In this document: positions 44,450 through 53,876 of the stretch, in pieces
Layout: the number at the start of each line of letters is the position of its first letter
Position numbering within the stretch: the first letter of the stretch is position 1
NCBI GenBank assembly: GCA_963704855.1
Contig: CAVPHY010000028.1
Span: 186,001-250,000 of the forward strand
Origin: SZUA-36 sp963704855
Lineage (GTDB): Bacteria > Pseudomonadota > Gammaproteobacteria > Xanthomonadales > SZUA-36
Direction: 5' to 3'
Length of the DNA stretch: 64,000 bases
Made by a program: the position numbers and the translations under genes
Notes under the pieces: model-generated
The model's input: only the letters and a program-made list of their open reading frames with translations
The model's database searches: none
What the model was told of the DNA's origin: nothing

Positions 44450-45447
44450 ACGTAGCCGATACCTGCGGCGATGATGGCCATCGTGTCACCCGGCTTGAGA
44501 CGGCCCTGCTTGATACCGGCCTCGATGTTGATAATGGCATCCTGCTCACCGATATGCCCCACACTGGACATGTATACACTTTGTTCCTCGCTGAGGCCCA
44601 GGTGTTCAAGCATTTCGCGGTGGCCGGATGGTTTGACCAGTGACATATTGAAAAAATCGATGTCGCTGCGCGTGTAGGCTGTTCCATCGCGCTTCAGGCC
44701 TGATTTTTCGAGTGAGGCGTCAGTACAGGTCAGCCAGTTTTTGATCGATACTTCGCCGAGGCGCTTTTTCATCGCCTCGGGTTCGACCAATCTGAATTTA
44801 AAACCGCCTTCATCTACAGCAGCGTCCGTTGGATGCGCAACGGTGCCGCTGGCCGGTACGATCACGTGGCGGCTCATCGTGCCATCCGCGATCAGGTGCA
44901 TACCGAGCACCTGGTTCTCAAGCCAGTCGCGTTTCAGTATCATCGCACCGGCGCCCGCGCCGATATTGAAAAGGAAAGAGGTGTTGAGGTCGGTCAGGTC
45001 GATAAAGTGTGATGTCGCGTAACCACCGGCAATCAGCACCGTGTTGACAGACGGGTCATCGGCCATCAGGCCCCGGGCGAGTTGCATGGCCGCAATGGTC
45101 GTGGCGCAGCGTGTGTGGACATCGATACCCCAGGCGTTTTTCGCACCGACCTCATGGGCAATATCAATCGCGGTGGTCCATAGCAGGTATTCACGCCACT
45201 CTTCCGTCGTGCCGAGTACAACATCGATCTCCATCGGGTCGATACCGGCCCTGGAAATCGCTTTTCGCGCTGCGTGTACTGCCATCTCGTTTGGATGGAC
45301 CTTGGGGTCTGCAACAAATTTGCGTTCGATACCAAGCTTTTCCTTAACGACCCATTCGGGCAGCCCGCTCTGCCTGGCGATCTCCCTGGCCGTGACGTAA
45401 GTGTCAGGAAAGTACGTACCGGTGGAGACAATACCCATGCTTGTCAT
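44410..45447 (-). CDS. KAS III-like thiolase-superfamily enzyme with unusual active site
   Basis: 345 residues from ATG 45447 (AGGA seven bases upstream). The fold matches FabH: MGIVSTGTYFPDTYV, WGIDVHTRCATTIAAM with the nucleophile Cys (~residue 114), and FNIGAGAGAMIL. The FabH HQAN motif is not present: the region reads NMSLVKPSGHREML. The catalytic Asn loop is replaced by SSVGHIGEQDAI. Standard decarboxylative condensation is therefore doubtful. It may be a CoA-thioester cleaving, acyl-transferring or condensing variant acting with the co-transcribed ligase and hydrolase. Confidence 0.82.
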   Translation of the reverse strand: MTSMGIVSTGTYFPDTYVTAREIARQSGLPEWVVKEKLGIERKFVADPKVHPNEMAVHAARKAISRAGIDPMEIDVVLGTTEEWREYLLWTTAIDIAHEVGAKNAWGIDVHTRCATTIAAMQLARGLMADDPSVNTVLIAGGYATSHFIDLTDLNTSFLFNIGAGAGAMILKRDWLENQVLGMHLIADGTMSRHVIVPASGTVAHPTDAAVDEGGFKFRLVEPEAMKKRLGEVSIKNWLTCTDASLEKSGLKRDGTAYTRSDIDFFNMSLVKPSGHREMLEHLGLSEEQSVYMSSVGHIGEQDAIINIEAGIKQGRLKPGDTMAIIAAGIGYVWAGAIVQWGPVK

Positions 45448-45506
45448 GCGAATTCCTTTGGCCACTGGCTTCATGTTCAGCGGCAATCCCTATTCCAATT
45501 AAAACT

Positions 45507-45536
45507 CTATAACATGAAACCTGATTCAGGTGTCAT
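45507..45536 (-). promoter_or_regulatory. TetR-type operator and promoter of the KAS III operon (site B)
   Basis: Inverted repeat at 45514-45536: half sites TGAAAC and GTGTCA around TGA-n-TCA, with extended CCTGA/TCAGG symmetry. On the minus strand TGACAC (45530-45535) and TTATAG (45507-45512) are spaced by 17 bases, a reasonable promoter that the operator would block. Confidence 0.68.
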
Positions 45537-45598
45537 GCTAAGTCAAGAGCTTAGCAACCGCAAGTCATGCTATGAATCATTAAAAATATATTGTAACT

Positions 45599-45633
45599 TG
45601 AAACTTGATTCATGTTTCATCGTACTGCATACT
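45599..45633 (+). promoter_or_regulatory. TetR-type operator and promoter of the TonB receptor gene (site C)
   Basis: Inverted repeat at 45599-45619 with perfect half sites TGAAAC / GTTTCA around TGA-n-TCA. TTGATT (45605-45610) and CATACT (45628-45633) are spaced by 17 bases, the same arrangement as at site A. Confidence 0.7.
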
Positions 45634-45765
45634 TTGACCGAATGGCGAGGCCTGCTCCGTTCGCTTTGCGTGCGGTATTTTCAAGACAGGCCACTAATAT
45701 AAAGGCACACAAGTCAACAGGCCGGCACAGACCGGCTCTGAACCACACAGGATGGAGGAGTTAAT

Positions 45766-48117
45766 ATGCATACCGGACAGAATAAGCAGGGCGGTCGGGC
45801 CGTTTTGAAACGGTTGTTTCTGGGTGTTGCAGTAGCACTTGGCACGGTCGTGCTGATGCCCGCGACAGCCTTCGCGCAGGAAGAATCTGCGCAGGACAGC
45901 AACGTGCTTGAAGAGGTTATCGTAACGGCCACGCGCCGCGAAGAGAGCCTGATGGAGGTGCCGATCGCGGTCACCGCGCTATCGGGTCAGGAGCTTGCCA
46001 ACTTTGGTATGCTGGATCTCACCTATATCGAGCAGGTGTCACCCAATACGACCCTCAAGGTATCACGCGGCACCAACACGACGCTGACCGCGTTTATCCG
46101 TGGTGTGGGCCAGCAGGATCCGGTTCCGGGCTTTGAATCCGGTGTCGGTATCTATCTCGATGATGTTTACCTGAATCGCCCGCAGGCCGGTGTCATGGAT
46201 ATCTATGACGTCGAGCGTATCGAAGTGCTGCGTGGTCCGCAGGGCACACTTTATGGCCGTAACACCATTGGTGGCGCCATCAAGTACGTGACCAAGCGTC
46301 TGAATCCGGATAATTTCGAGGGCAGCGTAAAGGGCTCCTATGGTCTGTATAACATGCTTGACCTCGTCGTGACCGGCTCAGCACCGATCAACGATACCTT
46401 CAGGGTTGGTGCGTCAGTTGCCAGCTTTAACCGGGATGGTTTCGGAAATAACCTATACCTGACCAACCTGGAAAACTATAACAAGAGTCAGCTGGGTGTA
46501 CGCGCCAGCGCCGAGTGGGAACCGACCGAAGACTTGTTTGTAAAGTTCGCATTTGATTATGTCGATGATGATTCCGACCCGAGACAGGGCCATCGCCTGG
46601 TACCGGCCAACGTGTCCGGGAACCCCGTTCTGGATGATGTTTATAACACTGAAGCGGGTCTCAATAATCCCAAGCAGTCGGTGAAGGCGACGGGTTATTC
46701 GCTGTCGGCGCAGTGGAACAGCCAGTGACATGCTCACGGTAAAAAACATTCTCGCTTACCGCGATGACGAAACCTGGACACCGATTGACTTCGACAGTCT
46801 GCCGGTGGCCGATCTCGATGTACCGGCCGTTTATGAAAACAACCAGTTTTCCGAAGAACTGCAGTTTTTGTTCACTGGAGATAACTGGAATGGTCTCGGC
46901 GGTTTCTATTACCTTGATGCGGATGCATCCACCGCTTTTGACGTGATTCTTGGCCAGACTCGGCAATCTCTTTGGTCTGCCGGGCTATAATGCATTCACT
47001 GCTGGTGATGTCAATACCAAGACCTGGTCGTTATTTGCTGACTTCACTTATGAACTTCACGGATCAGTGGGCCATGTCTCTCGGTGGTCGGTATACCTCG
47101 GACAAGCGTACTTCAGATGTTCTGAGACAAACCAAGATTGTCGGAACCTCTCCGATATTCGGTGGCAGCGCGGTTCCAATCGCGACCACTTCCGATTTCC
47201 ATGGTTCTGAAACGTTTACCAAGTTCACCCCACGGATTGCTGTCGACTGGACACCGAATGACGATCAACTGCTTTACGCTTCTTACAGCGAAGGCTTCAA
47301 GGGCGGCGGTTTTGATCCGCGTGGTCAGACTTCTGTTGCTCCGGATCTCGATGGTGATGGCGTGGTCAGCGAAGACGAGGTTTTTGAGTTCATGAAGTTT
47401 GACCCGGAGACGGTCAAGACCATCGAATTTGGCTGGAAAACAACGGCGCTGCAGGGTCGTATGACCTCCAAGCTCGCGGTATTCTTCTCGAAATACACCG
47501 ACGTACAGGTTCCGGGCTCCATCGGCTATGACACCAATGGCGACGGAATCAACGATACCTTTATCGGTATCACGTCCAATGCCGGTAAAGCCGACATCAA
47601 CGGTGTCGAATGGGAAGGTCAGGCCATCCTGGCGGACGACTTCGGACACGGCAACGGCAACCAATTGCGCTTTGGCTGGGCAGTGGGTTACATCGATGCC
47701 GAGTACAAGGAGTACATCGATGCCTTTGGACAGGACGTAGCGGATGAACGGGTATTCCAGAACACGCCGGAATGGACGGTCAGCGGTACGTTGACCTACT
47801 CCACGCCGACTAACCTGTTCAACACCCCGGGTACGTTTTCTGCCATCACAACCGTGTCCTATCGTGATGATACGAGCCAGTTCGAAGTACAGAACCCCTT
47901 CCTTGACCAGCCTGCATATACCCTTTGGGACCTGGGCTTCGTCTGGGCGCAGGATGAAGGTCACTGGAGTGCCGGCATCCATGGCAAGAACCTGACCGAC
48001 AAGCACTACAAGGTGGCCGGTTACTTCTTCCCGAACCTCGGTCTGGAAAACAATATCACCGCTTTTTACGGCAACCCACGCCAGGTATGGGCCACCGTGC
48101 AGTACAACTGGTTTTGA
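45766..48117 (+). pseudogene. TonB-dependent outer-membrane receptor, three frameshifts
   Basis: Repaired, a ~780-residue receptor: a signal peptide (GTVVLMPATAFAQ), a TonB-box-like EEVIVTATRREESL, plug domain (EVLRGPQGTLYGRNTIGGAI), barrel strands (WTPNDDQLLYASYSEGFKGGGFDP) and a C-terminal aromatic end (VWATVQYNWF). Three single extra bases, near 46723, 46961 and 47058, move the frame from 1 to 2 to 3 and back to 1. Pieces with homology are 45766-46728, ~46724-46960, ~46962-47057 and ~47059-48117. Substrate unknown; linkage to acyl-CoA genes and site C suggests uptake of their substrate. Confidence 0.85.
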
Positions 48118-48125
48118 TCGGGTTT

Positions 48126-48191
48126 AGGGGGTCAGGTACATTTAAACGCATTGCACTCAAGTGCATTGCGTTTAAATGTACCTGACCCCCT
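48126..48191. repeat. 32-bp perfect inverted repeat (REP/hairpin element)
   Basis: Left arm 48126-48157 and right arm 48160-48191 are exact reverse complements with a two-base centre. The arms begin AGGGGGTCAGGTACATTTAA. It lies nine bases after the TonB receptor stop and 12 before the MFS start, so it may act as a terminator or mRNA stabiliser; outward GGGGTCAG-type repeats are seen in REP-like families. Confidence 0.88.
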
Positions 48192-48203
48192 TATACTGCA
48201 TAA

Positions 48204-49481
48204 ATGCAAATCAACACGCCATCGGAAGACGGCCATCAGGTTACCAACCGCGCCTACGTACTGTTTATCCTGGTCGTGGTCTATACCTTCAATTTTATCG
48301 ACCGGCAGATCGTCGGAATCCTCGCAGTGCCGATCAAGGCCGACCTTGGTTTGACGGACAGCGAACTGGGTCTGATGGGCGGGCTCGCATTTGCCCTGTT
48401 TTATACCGGGCTTGGTATTCCGGTGGCCATGCTCGCGGACCGTTTCAGCCGCACCTGGATCATGACCGTGGCGCTGGTGATCTGGAGCGGTATGACCGCG
48501 GCTTCGGGTCTTGCCACCAATTTCTGGCAGTTGTTCGCAGCGCGCCTCGGTGTGGGTGTGGGTGAGGCGGGTGGTGTTGCACCGGCTTACTCGCTGATAT
48601 CCGATTTCTTCCCGCCCGGGCAGCGTGCGCGGGCCATGAGTGTCTATTCATTTGGTATCCCCATCGGCAGTGCCATCGGTATTGTGTTCGGCGGGATCAT
48701 CGCCAGCATGATCAACTGGCGCTGGGCATTTTTTATCGTCGGTATCGCGGGTGTTGTCATTGCCCCGATATTCAGGATGACGATCAAGGAACCGCCGCGT
48801 GGTGGCTTCGACCGTCAACGCGAAGCGGTCAAGCCACCGGGTCTGAAACTGATTTTCACGACGCTGATGACAAAACCCAGTTTCTGGCTGCTGTCACTGG
48901 GTGCGTCGTTTTCTTCGATGATGGGCTACGGTGTGTTCTTCTGGTTACCTTCGTTTTTTGTCCGCAGCTACAGTTTAACCCTGCTGAATGCCTCATTGTT
49001 TTACGGGGCGGTGTTATTGATTGGCGGGTTGGCGGGTATCTGGGCGGGCGGTTGGCTGGGGGATCGTTTTGGACAGGACAAGCGTTCGAACTATGCCAGG
49101 ATACCGGCGATCGCGTTTCTGTGTACGGTGCCTTTTTACATATTGGCCATCCTGTCACCGACTTTGACCCTGGCATTTTTTGTGTTGCTCGTACCAACGG
49201 CACTGGGCCTGGCCTGGCTGGGTCCGGTCATATCGGCCATCCAGCACCTGGTCAGACCGGATATGCGCGCCACGGCATCGGCGATATTCCTGTTTATCAA
49301 CAACCTGATCGGAATTGGCTTGGGCACCTATGCGATCGGCGCCCTTTCCGATGGCCTGGCAGCGCGGTTTGGCGCTGAGTCGCTACGTTACTCGATCCTC
49401 GCAGGGACGGGTTTTTATATTATTGCTGCGGTGCTGTTTTTGCTGGCATCGCGCTGGATTGAACGGGACTGGGAAGAGTAA
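48204..49481 (+). CDS. MFS transporter
   Basis: 425 residues with 12 predicted membrane helices. The loop 2-3 motif is GLGIPVAMLADRFSR (G-x-x-x-D-R), and FNFIDRQIVGILAVPIKAD is the N-terminal signature of the spinster-like/organic-acid branch. Loop 8-9 has WAGGWLGDRFGQDKR. Substrate unknown; position between the TonB receptor and FabG-like SDR suggests inner-membrane transport of the same substrate or its product. The ATG follows the perfect palindrome by 12 bases. Confidence 0.9.
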   Translation: MQINTPSEDGHQVTNRAYVLFILVVVYTFNFIDRQIVGILAVPIKADLGLTDSELGLMGGLAFALFYTGLGIPVAMLADRFSRTWIMTVALVIWSGMTAASGLATNFWQLFAARLGVGVGEAGGVAPAYSLISDFFPPGQRARAMSVYSFGIPIGSAIGIVFGGIIASMINWRWAFFIVGIAGVVIAPIFRMTIKEPPRGGFDRQREAVKPPGLKLIFTTLMTKPSFWLLSLGASFSSMMGYGVFFWLPSFFVRSYSLTLLNASLFYGAVLLIGGLAGIWAGGWLGDRFGQDKRSNYARIPAIAFLCTVPFYILAILSPTLTLAFFVLLVPTALGLAWLGPVISAIQHLVRPDMRATASAIFLFINNLIGIGLGTYAIGALSDGLAARFGAESLRYSILAGTGFYIIAAVLFLLASRWIERDWEE

Positions 49482-49508
49482 TCAGTTCCGGAAGAGTTGG
49501 AGATTTCT

Positions 49509-50252
49509 ATGAGAATGCTTGAACAAAAAGTGGTTGTCGTAACCGGCGGTGCACAGGGTATCGGACTGAGCGCGGTGGAGCGCTTTGCCCAGGAGGGCGC
49601 CAGGGTCGCCATCTGGGATTTCAATGAAGAGAAAGGCAAGGCCAGTGAATCATCGCTAAAGGCGAAAGGCTTGGACGTGCGCTTCCAACAGGTGAATGTC
49701 ACCGACATGGCCTCGGTCAAAGCGGCGGTCCAGGCATTGCACGCCGAAACCGGACGGATCGACGTGCTGGTCAACAACGCGGGTATTACGCGTGATGCCA
49801 GCTTGCTGAAGATGACCGAGGAGCAATGGCAGCAGGTTCTCGATGTCAACCTCGGTGGTGTATTCCATTGTACGCAGGCCATCGTGCCCATCATGGTGGA
49901 GCAAAAGTCCGGCTGTATTATCAATACCTCATCGGTGGTTGGTTTATACGGCAACTTCGGTCAGACCAATTATGTCGCGACAAAGTCAGGCGTGATCGGC
50001 ATGACCAAGGTCTGGGCGCGTGAACTCGGCCGCAAGGGTATCCGCGTCAACGCGGTGGCGCCGGGTTTTATCGCCACGGAGATGGTCGATACCGTGCCTG
50101 CAAATGTCATTGAACAGATGGTTGGGAAAACACCGCTGGCACGACTGGGCAAACCCGAAGACATCGCCAACGCCTACATCTTTCTTGCCTCGGACCTGGC
50201 CAGTTACATCAGTGGCACGGTCCTCAGCGTCGATGGCGGCCTTGTGATCTGA
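49509..50252 (+). CDS. FabG-like short-chain dehydrogenase (3-oxoacyl reductase)
   Basis: 247 residues. Rossmann VVVTGGAQGIGLSAVERF (TGxxxGxG), NNAGI, catalytic Ser (INTSSVVG), YVATKSG (YxxxK) and the SDR C-terminal FLASDLASYISGTVLSVDGG, all typical of FabG/PhaB-like NAD(P)H reductases acting on 3-oxoacyl thioesters. ATG 49509 is supported by GGAG about seven bases upstream; TTG 49497 is not. It starts 27 bases after the MFS stop, so co-transcription is likely. Confidence 0.9.
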   Translation: MRMLEQKVVVVTGGAQGIGLSAVERFAQEGARVAIWDFNEEKGKASESSLKAKGLDVRFQQVNVTDMASVKAAVQALHAETGRIDVLVNNAGITRDASLLKMTEEQWQQVLDVNLGGVFHCTQAIVPIMVEQKSGCIINTSSVVGLYGNFGQTNYVATKSGVIGMTKVWARELGRKGIRVNAVAPGFIATEMVDTVPANVIEQMVGKTPLARLGKPEDIANAYIFLASDLASYISGTVLSVDGGLVI

Positions 50253-50463
50253 TTTTACAGGTCTGGACATGATCCAGATCACGTTCTGGTGCTACTCAGG
50301 GTGCCGGGAATTTCCTTTCAGGTTAAAATAGCGGGTGCGGTGAGGTCACCTTTCAAGCCCGCCTCAGCAATGATTTACCGGCTGATCCGGGACTGACCGG
50401 GTATCCATCGCAAGGCTGTCTTGTAGTTAATCGAACACTACAAAGAGGATAGGAACTGCCGCG

Positions 50464-52686
50464 ATGATGGAAATCACAATTTGCGGTCGTGGAGGGCAGG
50501 GCGGCGTTACGCTGGCCAAGATTATCGCCTCGGCTTACTTTCTCAAGGGCAAGTACGTACAGGCATTTGGCGTGTATGCTGCGGAACGCTCCGGCGCACC
50601 GATACAGGCTTTTGTTCGTGTAGACGACGAAGAAATTACCAATCACAACCAGGTTCAGAATCCGGACCATATCGTGGTGCTGGACAGGACCCTGATAGCA
50701 CCGTGTATGGATGCCGCAATGAAACCCGGTGGCACCATCATCATCAATACCCCGCCGGACAAGACCGGCTACAAGGAACATTTTTCCGGCCGCAAAGTAG
50801 CGACGGTGGATGCGACCAGTATCGCCGTGTCCCATGGTCTCGGCACCCGCACGGTTCCGATCGTCAACACCACCATTGCCGGTTCGATTGCCAGGGTGCT
50901 CGGTTTGACACTGGCCGAAATACTGGCGGCGCTTGAGCACCTGAACTTCACCGGCGCCAACAAGACCTGTACCCGCGAGGCATACCAACAGGTGCGCACC
51001 TGCACCTTGCCGGGTGAAATCCACCGGGCGCCCGCATCGGCTGGTCCGGCCCGCATCGCCGATCTTTTTGATGAAGACGTTGGTGGTATGCCAAAAATCA
51101 AGACGGGCAGTTGGGCAACCGAAAAACCGGAGCGGCGTCACCTGACACCACCTTGTAACCACGTTTGCCCGGCCGGCAACGATGTGCGTGGTTTTGTCGA
51201 AGCGGTCGGACAGAAGGATTACGACCGCGCCCTGTCCGTTCTGCTCGAGACATCCCCGTTACCGGCGGTTTGCGGCCGGGTCTGCCCTGCGCCGTGTATG
51301 GATACCTGCAACCGCGCAGAATTTGATCAATCGGTGAATGTCAGGGAAATCGAACGTGCCGCGGCGGAATTGGGTACTCGGCCTGAGCCAAACCGCTCAT
51401 CCCGGAAGGAAGCGGTTGCCGTGGTCGGTTCCGGACCGGCAGGTCTCAGCACAGCCTACCAGTTGGCGCGGCTGGGTTACCCGATCACGATTTATGAGGC
51501 CGGTGACGAACTGGGCGGCGTTTTGCGTACCGGTATCCCGGCCTACCGCCTGCCGCGGGATGTCCTGGATGCAGAAATCGATTACATACTTCGCCATGAC
51601 ATAAGCGTACACACCGGTTGCCAGTTGAAACGTGAGGACATGTTGCGCCTGAGCCGTGAATACCAGGCGGTATTTGTTGCCACCGGTTTGCAGAACGTGA
51701 GCGACCTTGACCTGGGTGAAGCGGCATCGAACGCACCGGTCCAGGGTTTGCATTTCCTGGAAAAAGTGCGCAAAGGTAAAGAACGTCTTGATGGCCAGCG
51801 CGTTATCGTAATCGGCGGCGGCAATACCGCGATGGATGCCGCCCGCTCCGCACTGCGTATTGGCGCCAGCGAGGTACGCGTAGTTTACCGCCGCACACGC
51901 AGTGAAATGCCGGCCATCCATGAGGAGATCGAACAGGCGCTCGAGGAAGGCATTATCCTGGATGAACTGGTTTCCCCGGTGCAGTTACTCGATACGCCCA
52001 AAGGCCCCGTGCTGACCTGCCAGGGTATGAAGCTGGGACCGCCCGATGAAAGTGGCCGGCCCAGGCCCATTGCAGATACCAGCCCGCAAGCCCGCTTTGA
52101 CCTGGCCTGCGACCTGGTGATCCTGGCGCTGGGCCAGTCTCACGATATTTCGATATTACCGGAAGGGTCGGCAATAAAAGAGGGTGAGGCGCTGCTTGGA
52201 CTCAGCGGTGCACCATTTTTCGTGGGTGGTGATTTTGCCACCAATGAAGGCACGGTTTCCGCTGCCATCGGTTGTGGTCTCAGGGCGGCAAGGCATATAC
52301 ACCGCACGCTGACCGGTGAAGACCTGTTTCCACCCGCAGAGCATCCCATCGCGACTGCGGAGGAGATCAAGTTCCACCGCTTTGAGCATCAGCCACGCGC
52401 GGCAGTCAACACACTTGATCCACAGCTGCGGCGCCGTTGTTTTGATGAGGTTCATCTTGGTTTCCAGGCCGGTCCGGATGGCGCCGGGGCGGTGGCCGAG
52501 GCGCTTCGTTGCCTCAGTTGCGGAGTCTGTAACCGTTGCGACCGCTGCCTGGAGTACTGCCCGGAAGGCATCCTGCGGCGCAGTGACGAAAAAGACGGCT
52601 ATGTCTTCGACCTGGAATACTGCAAGGGCTGCGGTGTGTGTATGACCGCCTGTCCGCGTGGCGCCATTTACATGACCGAATTGTAG
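50464..52686 (+). CDS. 2-oxoacid:acceptor oxidoreductase gamma subunit fused to GltD-like and ferredoxin domains
   Basis: 740 residues with three modules. Residues 1-~185 are the gamma domain (MEITICGRGGQGGVTLAKII). Residues ~200-630 form a GltD-like flavin reductase: cluster-binding CNHVCPAGNDVRGF and CGRVCPAPCMDTC, FAD site AVVGSGPAGLSTAYQLARLG and NADPH site VIVIGGGNTAMDAARSA. The C-terminal 70 residues carry two [4Fe-4S] motifs (CGVCNRCDRCLEYCP and CKGCGVCMTACP). Together they would pass electrons between the oxoacid oxidoreductase core and NADPH within one chain. It is followed by the alpha and beta subunit genes. Confidence 0.9.
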   Translation: MMEITICGRGGQGGVTLAKIIASAYFLKGKYVQAFGVYAAERSGAPIQAFVRVDDEEITNHNQVQNPDHIVVLDRTLIAPCMDAAMKPGGTIIINTPPDKTGYKEHFSGRKVATVDATSIAVSHGLGTRTVPIVNTTIAGSIARVLGLTLAEILAALEHLNFTGANKTCTREAYQQVRTCTLPGEIHRAPASAGPARIADLFDEDVGGMPKIKTGSWATEKPERRHLTPPCNHVCPAGNDVRGFVEAVGQKDYDRALSVLLETSPLPAVCGRVCPAPCMDTCNRAEFDQSVNVREIERAAAELGTRPEPNRSSRKEAVAVVGSGPAGLSTAYQLARLGYPITIYEAGDELGGVLRTGIPAYRLPRDVLDAEIDYILRHDISVHTGCQLKREDMLRLSREYQAVFVATGLQNVSDLDLGEAASNAPVQGLHFLEKVRKGKERLDGQRVIVIGGGNTAMDAARSALRIGASEVRVVYRRTRSEMPAIHEEIEQALEEGIILDELVSPVQLLDTPKGPVLTCQGMKLGPPDESGRPRPIADTSPQARFDLACDLVILALGQSHDISILPEGSAIKEGEALLGLSGAPFFVGGDFATNEGTVSAAIGCGLRAARHIHRTLTGEDLFPPAEHPIATAEEIKFHRFEHQPRAAVNTLDPQLRRRCFDEVHLGFQAGPDGAGAVAEALRCLSCGVCNRCDRCLEYCPEGILRRSDEKDGYVFDLEYCKGCGVCMTACPRGAIYMTEL

Positions 52687-52700
52687 GCACGGAGGAATTG

Positions 52701-53876
52701 ATGATGGGCAGAACGCTTGCAACCGGTAACAACGCGGCCGGCCACACACTGGCGCTCGCGGGTGAGGCCAATCGCCATGCACGGGGTTGCTGTGCAGGGG
52801 CTTACCCGATTACACCGCAAACCGAGATCATCGAGTTTCTTTCCGGTTTCAAGTTCAACAAGGGCCGTATCGTGCTGGTCGAGTCGGAGCACAGCGCCAT
52901 GGGTGTGTGCATCGGCGCGGCGCTGGCCGGCGCCCGCACCTTTACCGCCAGTTCATCCAATGGTCTTGCCTATATGACCGAGAATATCTTTGCCGCCGGT
53001 TATTATCGCCTGCCCACGGTGATGATCGCGGTCAACCGCACGTTGGGGCCGCCGTGGAATATCTGGGTGGACCAGGGTGACAGCCTGATGATGCGTGATG
53101 CCGCCTGGTTGCAGTTTTATTGCGACTCTCACCAGGACCTGGTGGATACGATCCTGCTGGCATTCCGGGTTGCTGAAGACAAGCGGGTCATGTTACCGGT
53201 AATTGTCGCCATGGATGGTTTTGTCACATCGCACACGCAAATGGTGGTCGATCTTTTCAACCAGGAGCAGGTCGATGCCTTCCTGCCGCCGTGTGTCGTT
53301 CCCCACCGGCTGAAACATGACCACCCGGCAACCTTTGGCGGTATGACCTTTTCGAACGAAACCGAGCATCACCGTTATGAGATACAGCACTCGATGGAAC
53401 AGGTTTTTCCGGTGCTGGAGGAGGCCCGCGACGAGTTTGAAAAGATATTTGGACGGCGTCCGGCGGGTGCGCTCGAAACTTTTGAAACCGAAGATGCGGA
53501 CATCATTTTAATTGCCTGCAACACGATGGCGCGCACGCTGCATAAAGTGGTGAATGAGCGCCGTGCGAAGGGTGAGAAAATCGGTATGGTACGGACCAAG
53601 CTGTTCCGGCCGTTTCCCCGTGAGACCCTGCTGGCCGCGGTGGGTAATGCCAGCAAGGTGGCGGTACTTGACCGCAACCACTCACCCGGGTCGGGCGGTA
53701 TTTTCTGGCTGGAAATTGCCGCGACCCTGCGTGAGCGTCCCGATATATTGCTGCAGGATTACCTCGTCGGCCTCGGTGGCGGCGATGTGACACCGGAAAA
53801 TATCAATGCCATTATCGATGACCTGAACGAGCGCACAACTTCATCCGTGCCGGAATGGAAGGATACTTCAATATGA
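52701..53876 (+). CDS. 2-oxoacid:acceptor oxidoreductase alpha subunit
   Basis: 391 residues. RGCCAGAYPITPQTEIIEFL is the PorA/KorA pyrimidine-binding domain signature, FTASSSNGLAYMTEN follows, and the C-terminal half (FRPFPRETLLAAVGN, VLDRNHSPG) is the CoA-binding/transketolase-type domain. ATG 52701 has GGAGG five bases upstream. With the beta subunit it decarboxylates a 2-oxoacid (pyruvate, 2-oxoglutarate, ketoisovalerate or arylpyruvate; the specific one is not clear) to an acyl-CoA. Confidence 0.9.
   Translation: MMGRTLATGNNAAGHTLALAGEANRHARGCCAGAYPITPQTEIIEFLSGFKFNKGRIVLVESEHSAMGVCIGAALAGARTFTASSSNGLAYMTENIFAAGYYRLPTVMIAVNRTLGPPWNIWVDQGDSLMMRDAAWLQFYCDSHQDLVDTILLAFRVAEDKRVMLPVIVAMDGFVTSHTQMVVDLFNQEQVDAFLPPCVVPHRLKHDHPATFGGMTFSNETEHHRYEIQHSMEQVFPVLEEARDEFEKIFGRRPAGALETFETEDADIILIACNTMARTLHKVVNERRAKGEKIGMVRTKLFRPFPRETLLAAVGNASKVAVLDRNHSPGSGGIFWLEIAATLRERPDILLQDYLVGLGGGDVTPENINAIIDDLNERTTSSVPEWKDTSI

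Noticed and set aside
41828..50252. OleABCD hydrocarbon pathway (FabH-like, hydrolase, ligase, SDR)
   Set aside because: Gene types match, but the KAS lacks the OleA His/Asn residues and the hydrolase has a Ser, not Asp, nucleophile; the SDR lies in a separate unit.
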